Part shown: piece after piece, positions 21,788-30,356 of the stretch
How positions within the stretch are numbered: the stretch's first letter is position 1
Layout of the letters: every line of letters begins with the position of its first letter
Assembly (NCBI GenBank): GCA_045649505.1
Contig: JAZRQA010000087.1
Coordinates: 1-42,618, forward strand
DNA length: 42,618 nucleotides
Reading direction: 5' to 3'
Origin: SIG587 sp045649505
GTDB lineage: Bacteria > Bacillota > Clostridia > Oscillospirales > Acutalibacteraceae
Notes under the pieces: generated by a model
The model's input: the letters and a program-made list of their open reading frames with translations, nothing else
Database searches by the model: none
Told to the model about the DNA's origin: nothing
Translations under genes and position numbers: made by a program

Positions 21788-23726
21788 AGCCTATAAACTT
21801 TGTTTTGATTTCTTCTATCAGCCTTGCGGTAAACTCCTCAACACTCATACAGCCGAGGTCACCATCCTCACCGCGGCGGCGTACCGATAGGGTACCTTCC
21901 TCCACTTCCTTATCTCCGATGATGGGCATATATGGAATTTTCTGGAGCCGTGCCTCGCGAATTTTGTAACCGATTTTTTCGTTTCTTGTATCAATTTCAA
22001 CCAGCATACCTTCAGCCTCAAGACGCTCCTTGACCTTGTTTGCATAGTCAAAGTGGCGGTCGGCAATGGGAAGAAGCCTTACCTGAACGGGAGCCAACCA
22101 CATTGGGAATGCGCCTGCATACTTTTCAATAAGCAGAGCAAGAGTGCGCTCATAACAGCCGATAGAGGTACGGTGGATAATATAGGGATTTTTCTTGGTA
22201 CCGTCAGAATCGGTGTACTCCATACCAAACTTTTCGGCTAACATCTGGTCAATCTGAATGGTGATAAGGGTATCCTCCTTACCGTGAACATTCTTTATTT
22301 GTATATCAAGCTTGGGGCCGTAGAAGGCGGCCTCGCCGATACCTACCTTATATTCAATACCAAGGGTATCAAGAATGTTTGCCATAATACCCTGAGCCTC
22401 ATTCCATTGCTCGGCGGTACCTATATACTTTTCGCTGTCCTGCGGGTCCCACTGTGAGAAACGGTAGGAAACATCCTCGTAAAGGCCTAAGGTCTTGAGC
22501 ATAAAGGTGGTAAGCTCTAAGCAGCGGCGGAATTCATCCTCAAGCTGGTCGGGACGGCACATAAGATGACCTTCGGAAATGGTGAACTGACGAACGCGGA
22601 TAAGACCGTGCATCTCTCCCGAATCCTCGTTGCGGAAAAGGGTTGAGGTTTCGGCGTAGCGAAGCGGCAGGTCACGGTAGGAGCGTGGACGGTTCAGATA
22701 TGCCTGATATTGGAACGGACAGGTCATTGGACGCAGCGCAAAGCATTCTTTGCTCTCGTCCTCAGGGTCGCCCATAACAAACATACCGTCACGGTAGTGG
22801 TCCCAGTGACCGGAAATTTTATAAAGGTCGCTCTTTGCCATAAGAGGAGTTTTGGTGCGAAGCCAACCGCGTCTTGCCTCCTCGTCCTCGACAAATCGCT
22901 GTAAGGTCTGAATAATCTGTGTACCCTTGGGCAGCATAACGGGAAGGCCCTGACCGATAACATCACAGGTGGTAAAAAGCTCAAGCTCGCGGCCTAATTT
23001 ATTGTGGTCACGCTTTTTAGCCTCCTCAACGCGCTCAAGGTGGGCAGCAAGCTCACTTGCCTTGGGGTAGGCGGTACCGTAGATACGCTGAAGCATTTTT
23101 TTGCTTGAGTCACCGCGCCAGTAGGCACCTGTTGCACTGGTAAGCTTAAATGCCTTTACAAGACCTGTGGACATAAGGTGTGCGCCTGCGCAAAGGTCAA
23201 CAAACTCACCCTGACGGTAAAGGGAAATTTCCGCATTTTCGGGCAGGTCCTCAATAAGCTCAACCTTATAGGGCTCATCCTTTTCCTTAAAAAATGCGAT
23301 AGCCTCTTCTCTCGGCATAGTAAAACGCTCAAGAGGAATATCCTCTTTTACGATATTTTTCATTTCGTTCTCGATTTTCTCAAGGTCATCTCGAGTAAGC
23401 ATTGTGGGTGTATCAAGGTCATAATAAAAACCGTCATCCACAGCGGGGCCGATAGCAAGCTTAGCCTCAGGGTAAAGGCGTTTTACAGCCTGAGCGAGAA
23501 TGTGGGACGCGGTGTGGCGAAAGGTCCAACGACCGTATTCGTCCTCAAAGGTTAAGATATTAACCTCACAGTCACCCTCAAGCACTGTTCTAAGGTCAAC
23601 GTTTTTTCCGTTCACACAAGCGGCGCAGGCGCTTTTTGCAAAGCCGCCGCCAAGGCTTTTAACGGCCTCATAAACGGTAAGGGGAGCATCAAAAATACGC
23701 TCTTTTGAATTTAAAATAATCTTCAT
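21786..23726 (-). CDS. thrS: Threonyl-tRNA synthetase
   Basis: A 646-residue class II threonyl-tRNA synthetase of normal length. An N-terminal TGS domain (residues 1-60) is followed by the editing domain with HTASHILAQAVKRLYP and CAGAHLMSTG. The catalytic core has a zinc-binding Cys in RPMTCPFQYQAY, MHGLIRVRQFTISEGH and HRTSIGCYERTLALLIE. The C-terminal anticodon-binding domain ends in VRRRGEDGDLG. ATG 23726 is preceded by GGAGGG; the longer frame to 23750 has no ribosome site. It is monocistronic, controlled by a threonine T-box. Confidence 0.97.
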   Translation of the reverse strand: MKIILNSKERIFDAPLTVYEAVKSLGGGFAKSACAACVNGKNVDLRTVLEGDCEVNILTFEDEYGRWTFRHTASHILAQAVKRLYPEAKLAIGPAVDDGFYYDLDTPTMLTRDDLEKIENEMKNIVKEDIPLERFTMPREEAIAFFKEKDEPYKVELIEDLPENAEISLYRQGEFVDLCAGAHLMSTGLVKAFKLTSATGAYWRGDSSKKMLQRIYGTAYPKASELAAHLERVEEAKKRDHNKLGRELELFTTCDVIGQGLPVMLPKGTQIIQTLQRFVEDEEARRGWLRTKTPLMAKSDLYKISGHWDHYRDGMFVMGDPEDESKECFALRPMTCPFQYQAYLNRPRSYRDLPLRYAETSTLFRNEDSGEMHGLIRVRQFTISEGHLMCRPDQLEDEFRRCLELTTFMLKTLGLYEDVSYRFSQWDPQDSEKYIGTAEQWNEAQGIMANILDTLGIEYKVGIGEAAFYGPKLDIQIKNVHGKEDTLITIQIDQMLAEKFGMEYTDSDGTKKNPYIIHRTSIGCYERTLALLIEKYAGAFPMWLAPVQVRLLPIADRHFDYANKVKERLEAEGMLVEIDTRNEKIGYKIREARLQKIPYMPIIGDKEVEEGTLSVRRRGEDGDLGCMSVEEFTARLIEEIKTKFIG

Positions 23727-23750
23727 TTGTATCCCTCCGAAAAATAGCAT

Positions 23751-23995
23751 AAAAAAACGTCCCGTACGGAATTTTCCGTACGGGACGAAGAATTAACAAA
23801 ATCTCCGCGGTTCCACCCGCTTTGCAGCATGTTAGCTGCCTCTTTAATACCTTTAACGCAGGTTTTACGGCGCGACTTATTTCGCCGCACACTCAAAGGT
23901 GGTCTTCACTTATAATTCCCTGAGGCCGCTCACAGCAAACCGCCGCCCTCTCTGACAGGTAACTTAAAGCTACTTTCCTTCTCAACGCTTTAACA
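23751..23995 (-). promoter_or_regulatory. T-box leader of thrS, threonine specifier ACC
   Basis: Canonical layout on the minus strand. The 5' strand of the specifier loop is AAAGTA, followed by the AGAGAG bulge. The other strand is AAGTGAAGACCACCTT, with specifier ACC (Thr) at 23901-23903. Then come TTTGAG and stem II/III, the T-box GGGTGGAACCGCGG (about 23806-23821), and a 15-bp terminator GTCCCGTACGGAA with a 7-T run (23751-23790). Confidence 0.95.
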
Positions 23996-24000
23996 CAAAT

Positions 24001-24029
24001 ATAATACCCCCAAATCCGCCTTTTGTCAA
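24001..24029 (-). promoter_or_regulatory. Promoter of thrS
   Basis: Minus-strand TTGACA (24024-24029), 17-bp spacer, TATTAT (24001-24006). It is divergent from the pth promoter, 11 bp apart. Confidence 0.85.
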
Positions 24030-24040
24030 GCACAATTTCC

Positions 24041-24070
24041 TTGACAGTAATTAGAAAATTGTTGTATAAT
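24041..24070 (+). promoter_or_regulatory. Promoter of pth-mfd
   Basis: TTGACA (24041-24046), 18-bp spacer, TATAAT (24065-24070), with the pth ribosome site AAGGAG shortly after. Confidence 0.88.
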
Positions 24071-24102
24071 TATTTAAAATATTAAGGAGAATAAAAAACG
24101 GT

Positions 24103-24702
24103 ATGTTTTTTTCGAAAAAGGATAAGAGCAGTGTATATAGCCTTATGCTTGTGGGACTTGGAAATCCGGGGAAGGAGTACGAAAAAACCCGACATAATGC
24201 AGGCTTTAACGCTCTTGATGCTCTGGCGCAAAAATACAGCGCGGCTCCCTTTAAGGCTAAAAACAAAGCCCTTGTATCGGAGTGTAAAATAGGCTCCCAA
24301 AGGGTACTGCTTGTAAAGCCGCAAACCTATATGAACTTATCGGGTGAGGCGGTCGCGCCCCTAAAAAGGTTTTATAAAATGCCGATTGAGAGTATTTTTG
24401 TTATGTTCGATGATATCTCATTGCCCGTGGGAAACATCCGCATAAGGAAAAAGGGCTCAGCAGGCGGACACAACGGCGTTAAAAGCCTTATAGCGCACCT
24501 TTCAACTCAGGATTTTGCCCGTCTTAAAATAGGTGTGGGTGCAAAGCCAAGCCCTGATGCCGATTTAAAGGATTGGGTGCTGGGCGGCATACCAAAGGAG
24601 CAGCAAAAGGACTACAACGCCGCCATTGAAAAGGCGGTAAACGCCGTTGAGGAGCTGCTTAAAAACGGCATAGACAGCGCAATGAATAAATACAATTCAT
24701 AA
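24103..24702 (+). CDS. pth: Peptidyl-tRNA hydrolase
   Basis: A 199-residue Pth that frees tRNA from dropped-off peptidyl-tRNA. LVGLGNPGKEYEKTRHNAGF holds the catalytic His in the TRHN motif. KPQTYMNLSG and MFDDISLPVG carry the active-site Asn and Asp, and GSAGGHNG is conserved. The first ~14 residues (MFFSKKDKSS...) precede the usual start of the family. AAGGAG is about 13 bases from ATG 24103, a longer gap than usual, and no better start was found. The gene is followed 18 bases later by mfd, the common Firmicute order. Confidence 0.93.
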   Translation: MFFSKKDKSSVYSLMLVGLGNPGKEYEKTRHNAGFNALDALAQKYSAAPFKAKNKALVSECKIGSQRVLLVKPQTYMNLSGEAVAPLKRFYKMPIESIFVMFDDISLPVGNIRIRKKGSAGGHNGVKSLIAHLSTQDFARLKIGVGAKPSPDADLKDWVLGGIPKEQQKDYNAAIEKAVNAVEELLKNGIDSAMNKYNS

Positions 24703-24720
24703 GAGAGTTTAGATACAAAT

Positions 24721-27700
24721 ATGAAATTTTTAAACTCAATATTAAATGAGGATGCGGGATTTCGCCGTATTAGTACGGCGATTCAAAAAAATGACCTGCC
24801 TGCCGCGGTGAGCGGTGTTTCGCGTATTCACGCCGCCGCGATTACCGCTGCGCTCAGGGAGAAAACGCGGGGTACTCGTGTTATTATCACTGCAGATGAG
24901 GCAGGGGCAAACTACATTTACGATGACCTTGTACGCCTTGGAGAACAGCCTGTTATATTCAGCCCGCGTGATTTTGCTTTTGGTGATATAATCGGCGCAT
25001 CAAGACAGTACGAGCAAAAGAGAATACACACCCTGTCAAGACTTCTTGACGGGGCTTTCAGTATGCTTATTTGTCCCGTGGGCGCGGCGGTTCAGCGCAC
25101 TATACCGCCTACGGCACTCAGAGAAAACAGCTTTTCCCTTAAGAACTCGGAGACGGTAGATTTAGGCGAGATTATAAGCCGTCTTACCTCGGCAGGTTAC
25201 AGCCGCTGTGATATGGTTGACGGCATAGGTCAGTTTTCGGTACGCGGCGGTATTGTAGATATTTTTGCCGCAAACAGCTCGGAGCCTATACGTATTGAGC
25301 TTTGGGGAGATGAGATTGACAGCATTTCCTATTTTGATACCGATACCCAGCGTCGAGGAGAAACGCTCGATAGCGTTGTTATTACCCCTGCAAGCGAGGT
25401 ACTTTGCGATAACGATACGCTGATAGAGCTTCTTACTCAGTTCAGGGACAACAAAAGGGGTATTACCGACAAATACGTGCAGCGGCTCAGCCGCGATATT
25501 GACCTTCTTCGCGGCGGCGCACAGGTTAATATTGACCGTTACGCGCCTATAATCTACGGTGAGCTTTGTACGGTGCTTGATTATATAAAGGACCCTGTAT
25601 ATTTTCTCCTTGAAAGCGGCAACATTGAGGAACATCTTGACAGAATACGCCTTATGGAGAACGAGGATATTAAAAACGCCTTTGAGGAGGGCTTTTTAGG
25701 CAAGGGATGCGACACCTTTACCCTGAGCGAGGCGCAGTTCTTCGAGCGGTGTGAGCAAGGCATTATTATGGACAGCTTTGCAAGAGGCAAATATCCGCTG
25801 TCACCCAAAAGTCTTATAGACCTTAACTGGAAACGCTCCTGTGTCTGGAACGGGGATGTGGGCGTACTGATTGAGGATATTGAATATATCCTTGAAAAAG
25901 GCGGCAGTGCCGTAGTGCTTGCAGGAGAGCAGCGCGCAGCAAAGGTATTATGCAGCGAGCTTAACTCGAAAGGCATAAACGCCCGTTTGGATTACGATTG
26001 CAGCGAGGCGGCAAGAGGAGTTACCGTAACCTGCGGCGGTCTTTCAAACGGACTTGAACTGCCCGATGAAAAATTTTTACTCATAACCCACCGCCATATT
26101 CTCGGTGAAAAAAAGAAATCCCGTTCGCGCCCTAAAAATGCCAAGGAAATAGGCTCTATAGAGGAGCTTAAAAGGGGTGACTATGTTGTTCACACAGCGC
26201 ACGGAATAGGCGTGTTTGACGGCATTCACCGAATTAGCAGCGGCGGGGTTACTAAGGATTATATAAAAATAAACTACGCTAAAAGCGATGTGCTTTATGT
26301 ACCTGTTACCCAGCTTGACCTTGTCAGCAAGTATATAGGCTCGGCAGATAACGGACAGATAAAGGTGCACAAACTCGGCGGCAGTGAATGGAGCAGAACG
26401 CGTTCGCGCGTTCGAGCCGCCGTTAAAGATATGGCAAAGCAATTAACCACCCTTTACGCCAAGCGAATGAGCGCAAAGGGATATGCTTTTGCGCCCGATA
26501 CCGACCTACAAAGTGATTTTGAGCGGCGTTTCCCCTATGACGAGACCGAGGACCAGTTGCGCTGTATAAACGAAATAAAGGGCGATATGGAGCGGGCTGT
26601 CCCTATGGACAGACTGCTGTGCGGTGACGTAGGCTTCGGCAAGACCGAGGTTGCTTTGCGCGCCGCCTTTAAATGTGTCAGCGAGGGCAAGCAGGGCGCG
26701 CTGCTTGTGCCCACCACCATACTCGCCTGGCAGCATTATAACACCGTTTTACAGCGGTTTGCAGATATGCCGCTGAGTGTTGAAATGCTTTCGCGTTTTG
26801 TGACTAAAACGAGGCAGGAAAAGACGTTACGGGGCCTTAAAAACGGCACCGTTGATATGGTAATAGGCACCCACCGAATGATTTCAAATGATGTTAATTT
26901 CCGAGATTTAGGGCTTGTTATTATCGACGAGGAGCAGCGTTTCGGTGTTGCCCAAAAGGAAAGGCTTAAGGAAAAATATCCACAGGTGGATGTTCTAACC
27001 CTTTCTGCAACCCCCATTCCCCGTACTCTTAATATGGCTATGTCGGGGCTTCGGGATATGTCGAGTATTGACGAGGCGCCGGGTGACAGGCACCCTGTTC
27101 AGACCTATGTTTTAGAGCATAACGCAGGGCTTCTTGCCGATGCGATAAACAAAGAATTGCGCCGCGGCGGACAGGTATATTATCTGCATAACCGTGTAGA
27201 AACTATCGTGCGTTGTGCCGCAAGGCTTCAGGCTCAGCTACCCGAGGGTACAAGAATTGCGACCGCCCACGGTAAAATGAGCGAGGATGAGCTGAGTGCC
27301 GTGTGGCGCAGACTTATGGAGCACGAAATAGATGTGCTTGTATGTACCACCATTATTGAAACGGGCGTGGATGTTGCAAATGTCAATACCCTCATTATTG
27401 AGGATGCCGACCGCATGGGATTGGCGCAGCTTCATCAGCTTCGCGGCAGAGTGGGGCGTTCCCCCAGACGCGCGTATGCCTATTTTTGCTTTAGAGGCGG
27501 CAGACAGTTAAGCGAAATTGCCACCAAGCGTTTAGAGGCAATCAGAGAGTATACCGAGTTCGGTTCGGGCTTTAAAATTGCTATGCGCGACCTTGAGATA
27601 AGGGGCGCAGGCAGTATTTTAGGCGGCGAGCAGCACGGAAATATGGAGGCCGTAGGCTACGATATGTATTTAAAGCTTCTTGCCGACGCTATAAACGAGG

Positions 27701-28173
27701 AAAAGGGGCTTAAGGTCAAGGAGGAGCTGCCCTGTACGGTGGATCTTAATATTTCGGCGCATATTCCGCCTGAGTATATTTCTTCACTGCCTGCAAGGCT
27801 CGGAATTTACCGCCGTATTGCCGAGGTCAAGAACGAGGATGGTGCCAGCGATGTTCTCGACGAGCTTATTGACCGCTTCGGTGAGCCGCCTGTGTCGGTT
27901 ATGGGGCTTATAAACATTTCTCTGCTTCGAACCAACGCTGCTGCGGCAGGCATATACGAGATTAACGGCTCAGCCGATGGAATTCACCTTAATGTCACCG
28001 GTATAGACCCTAAACTGCTTAGTATGCTAAGCGCACATTTCGGCAACCGCGTATATGTTAAGGGCACGGGAGAAAAGCCGTATTACCTTATAAAAATGAA
28101 GACGGGGCAGACCGCGCCGAGGCTTATTAGCGAGCTTATTCCTGTTCTTGAACAAATAGTAAAAAATTCATAA
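24721..28173 (+). CDS. mfd: Transcription-repair coupling factor
   Basis: A 1150-residue Mfd, a DNA translocase that removes stalled RNA polymerase and recruits UvrA. In order: a UvrB-like N-terminal module (FSVRGGIVDIF, IRIELWGDEIDSI), the RNA-polymerase-interacting domain (GDYVVHTAHGIGVF at about residue 485), and a RecG-like motor. The motor has Walker A CGDVGFGKTEVA (about 633-645), DEEQRFGV, LSATPIPRTLNMA, the helicase C part (TTIIETGVDV, DRMGLAQLHQLRGRVGR) and the TRG motif GGEQHGNMEAVGYDMYLKLL. The C-terminal TRCF domain is present. Full length for the family. Confidence 0.97.
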   Translation: MKFLNSILNEDAGFRRISTAIQKNDLPAAVSGVSRIHAAAITAALREKTRGTRVIITADEAGANYIYDDLVRLGEQPVIFSPRDFAFGDIIGASRQYEQKRIHTLSRLLDGAFSMLICPVGAAVQRTIPPTALRENSFSLKNSETVDLGEIISRLTSAGYSRCDMVDGIGQFSVRGGIVDIFAANSSEPIRIELWGDEIDSISYFDTDTQRRGETLDSVVITPASEVLCDNDTLIELLTQFRDNKRGITDKYVQRLSRDIDLLRGGAQVNIDRYAPIIYGELCTVLDYIKDPVYFLLESGNIEEHLDRIRLMENEDIKNAFEEGFLGKGCDTFTLSEAQFFERCEQGIIMDSFARGKYPLSPKSLIDLNWKRSCVWNGDVGVLIEDIEYILEKGGSAVVLAGEQRAAKVLCSELNSKGINARLDYDCSEAARGVTVTCGGLSNGLELPDEKFLLITHRHILGEKKKSRSRPKNAKEIGSIEELKRGDYVVHTAHGIGVFDGIHRISSGGVTKDYIKINYAKSDVLYVPVTQLDLVSKYIGSADNGQIKVHKLGGSEWSRTRSRVRAAVKDMAKQLTTLYAKRMSAKGYAFAPDTDLQSDFERRFPYDETEDQLRCINEIKGDMERAVPMDRLLCGDVGFGKTEVALRAAFKCVSEGKQGALLVPTTILAWQHYNTVLQRFADMPLSVEMLSRFVTKTRQEKTLRGLKNGTVDMVIGTHRMISNDVNFRDLGLVIIDEEQRFGVAQKERLKEKYPQVDVLTLSATPIPRTLNMAMSGLRDMSSIDEAPGDRHPVQTYVLEHNAGLLADAINKELRRGGQVYYLHNRVETIVRCAARLQAQLPEGTRIATAHGKMSEDELSAVWRRLMEHEIDVLVCTTIIETGVDVANVNTLIIEDADRMGLAQLHQLRGRVGRSPRRAYAYFCFRGGRQLSEIATKRLEAIREYTEFGSGFKIAMRDLEIRGAGSILGGEQHGNMEAVGYDMYLKLLADAINEEKGLKVKEELPCTVDLNISAHIPPEYISSLPARLGIYRRIAEVKNEDGASDVLDELIDRFGEPPVSVMGLINISLLRTNAAAAGIYEINGSADGIHLNVTGIDPKLLSMLSAHFGNRVYVKGTGEKPYYLIKMKTGQTAPRLISELIPVLEQIVKNS

Positions 28174-28178
28174 AAGTG

Positions 28179-28207
28179 TTTTCTTTTTAGGATTATTATG
28201 ATATAAT
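28179..28207 (+). promoter_or_regulatory. Possible promoter of the lipoprotein-two-component operon
   Basis: A perfect -10 TATAAT (28202-28207) with a poor -35 TTTTCT (28179-28184) at 17 bp. The weak -35 suggests activator dependence or low activity. A hairpin GTGAAAA...GCGC-AGAA-GCGC...TTTTCAC (28220-28247) follows in the leader. Confidence 0.5.
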
Positions 28208-28282
28208 GAATGTAGTTGTGTGAAAAAGCGCAGAAGCGCCTTTTCACGGACAAATTTTATGCTTAATAGGAGGGGTGCGCTG

Positions 28283-29602
28283 ATGCTTAAAAAGATAATT
28301 GCGGGGATTTTTGCCGCTGTTTTAATGTTTACGCTGTGCGGATGCGACGGCTTCGGCGCAGCCGATGATACCTTGCTTTCTCCGCCTAATGCAGGCGGTG
28401 AATATGCCCTTATAAGCGAGGTGCTTAAAAATAATATAACGGGTAAATATACCCTTAAATACCCAGCCTTGGGAGATTACCGCTCAGCCATCGTTTTAAA
28501 GGATATAAATAATGACGGCAGCGATGAGGCGATAGCCTTTTATACCACAACCGCTGATAACACCGTTACGGTGCATATTAACCTTATAACTAAGATAAAC
28601 GGCGAGTATATAAGCGTTGGCAGTTCCAAAATAGTAGGCAGCGGCGTTGAACGCGTTGAGTTTTGCGATTTAGGCGGTGACGGCAAGCAGGAAATAATTG
28701 TTGGCTACTATGTTTTCGGAAACGTTGATAAGCAGGTAGCGGTATACGAGTATTCGTCAAACACCCTTGTTCAGCGCGCCCTTGAGAAATATACCGAGTT
28801 TGTTGCCTGTGACCTTGACGGAAACGGCGTAAGCGGTCTTTTGGTTACTGTTCTTGATTCGGTAAAGAAAACCGCTGCCGCCAAGCTTTTACAGATTAAC
28901 GAAAAGGGCGTTACTCAGCTTGGCTCGTGCGCGCTCGACGGCAATATAACCTCGTACTACAAGCCTGTAATCTCAAAGCTTGAAGACGGCAGACTTGCGG
29001 TAGTGGTTGATGCTGTTAAGGGAACGGGAATGATAACCGAGGTTCTATGCTACGAAAAGGATATACTTAAAAATTCGTTTTACGACGTACGCACACAAAG
29101 CACAACGGCTACCTTCCGTCAAAGCCTTGTAGCAAGCCGCGATATTGACGGTGACGGTATTGTTGAGATACCAATGCTTCAATCCTTGCCGAGTGCAAAG
29201 AACATAGCCGATACCGAAAATGTTTCTCTTACTAAATGGTGCAAGCCTTCGCCTGACAAGCTGGTTGTTTGCCGCACTATGCTTATGAATTATACCGACG
29301 GCTACAGTTTTGATATACCTGATAATTGGAAGAACATATGCGTTGCAAAAAAGACCGACTCAAGACTCAGGGTAATATATGCTTATGACGAGAAAACGGG
29401 TCTTGCGGGCGAGGAGATAATGCGTATGCAGGCTGTTGCTGAAAAAGCGTGGGACGCCGAGGATTATGTGAAGGACGGATTTACAGAGCTTACCCGCGCA
29501 AACGGCCTTGTATTCGCCTACCGCTTCGGGCAAAACAGCTCGGCGGCAATAAATAACGAAAAGCTTGAAGAGATTTTTACACTTATAGAGGAGGAAAAGT
29601 AA
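28283..29602 (+). CDS. Lipoprotein with FG-GAP/VCBS-like calcium-loop repeats
   Basis: A 439-residue predicted lipoprotein. The signal sequence MLKKIIAGIFAAVLMFTLCGC has a lipobox ending at Cys21. The body contains EF-hand-like Asp/Asn loops DINNDGSDEA, DLGGDGKQEI, DLDGNGVSGL and DIDGDGIVEI, the pattern of FG-GAP/VCBS beta-propeller blades that bind calcium. ATG 28283 is chosen because AGGAGGGG lies just upstream; a frame opening earlier has no site. It is followed by a response regulator and a histidine kinase in one operon, so it may be a surface accessory of that system. The ligand is unknown. Confidence 0.7.
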   Translation: MLKKIIAGIFAAVLMFTLCGCDGFGAADDTLLSPPNAGGEYALISEVLKNNITGKYTLKYPALGDYRSAIVLKDINNDGSDEAIAFYTTTADNTVTVHINLITKINGEYISVGSSKIVGSGVERVEFCDLGGDGKQEIIVGYYVFGNVDKQVAVYEYSSNTLVQRALEKYTEFVACDLDGNGVSGLLVTVLDSVKKTAAAKLLQINEKGVTQLGSCALDGNITSYYKPVISKLEDGRLAVVVDAVKGTGMITEVLCYEKDILKNSFYDVRTQSTTATFRQSLVASRDIDGDGIVEIPMLQSLPSAKNIADTENVSLTKWCKPSPDKLVVCRTMLMNYTDGYSFDIPDNWKNICVAKKTDSRLRVIYAYDEKTGLAGEEIMRMQAVAEKAWDAEDYVKDGFTELTRANGLVFAYRFGQNSSAAINNEKLEEIFTLIEEEK

Positions 29603-29603
29603 A

Positions 29604-30311
29604 TTGAAGCGTATTCTTATCGTTGAGGACGAGGTTGCAATAAGAGAGTTTGAATGCATCAATTTGCGCCGTGTAGGCTATACCATAGTAGAGGCAGGCT
29701 CAGGCGAGGAGGCACTCGAGATATATGATAGCAGTGCCGAGCCCTTTGATATTGCGCTGCTTGATATTTCTATGCCTGGAATGGACGGTTTTACCCTTTG
29801 CAAGGAGCTGAGAAAACGCAGTGCCTCGCTGGGTATTATTATGCTTACTGCCCGCACTCAGGAGATGGACAAGATAAGCGGCCTTATGATGGGAGCCGAT
29901 GATTATATCACCAAGCCCTTTTCTCCTACAGAACTGCTTGCCCGCGTAGATTCACTCTACCGCCGTGTTGAGATGAACCATAAACCCAGTTCGCCCGTAA
30001 GCGCCGATGAGATAGTGCTTGGCAATTTCCGTCTTAATTTACGCCGCCGCACGCTTACTAAGAATGATAAAAATATTGAGCTCACTCAGGTTGAGTTTCA
30101 GATAGTAGAATATTTCTTTACTAATCCCGATACCGCCCTTGACCGTACGGATATCCTCAATAAGGTGTGGGGAACAAGCTTTTTCGGCGAGGAAAAGATA
30201 GTGGATGTTAATATCAGGAGACTGAGAATGAAAATAGAGGACGACCCTTCAAACCCCGTGCACCTTGTTACTGTGTGGGGTATGGGATACAAGTGGAATA
30301 CACAAGGGTAG
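29604..30311 (+). CDS. OmpR/PhoB-family response regulator
   Basis: A 235-residue DNA-binding response regulator. The receiver domain has the acidic pair Glu8/Asp9 (VEDEV), phospho-acceptor Asp54 in LLDISMPGMDG, the switch Thr in MLTARTQ and Lys in YITKPFSP. The C-terminal winged helix (TQVEFQIVEYFF, VDVNIRRLRMKIE, WGMGYKW) binds DNA. It starts with TTG 29604 behind GAGGAGG, 1 base after the lipoprotein stop, suggesting reduced but coupled translation. Its partner kinase follows 45 bases later. Confidence 0.95.
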   Translation: MKRILIVEDEVAIREFECINLRRVGYTIVEAGSGEEALEIYDSSAEPFDIALLDISMPGMDGFTLCKELRKRSASLGIIMLTARTQEMDKISGLMMGADDYITKPFSPTELLARVDSLYRRVEMNHKPSSPVSADEIVLGNFRLNLRRRTLTKNDKNIELTQVEFQIVEYFFTNPDTALDRTDILNKVWGTSFFGEEKIVDVNIRRLRMKIEDDPSNPVHLVTVWGMGYKWNTQG

Positions 30312-30356
30312 AAACTTTTGTATCAGCAAAAATAAGACAGATAGGGGGAAAGGCGC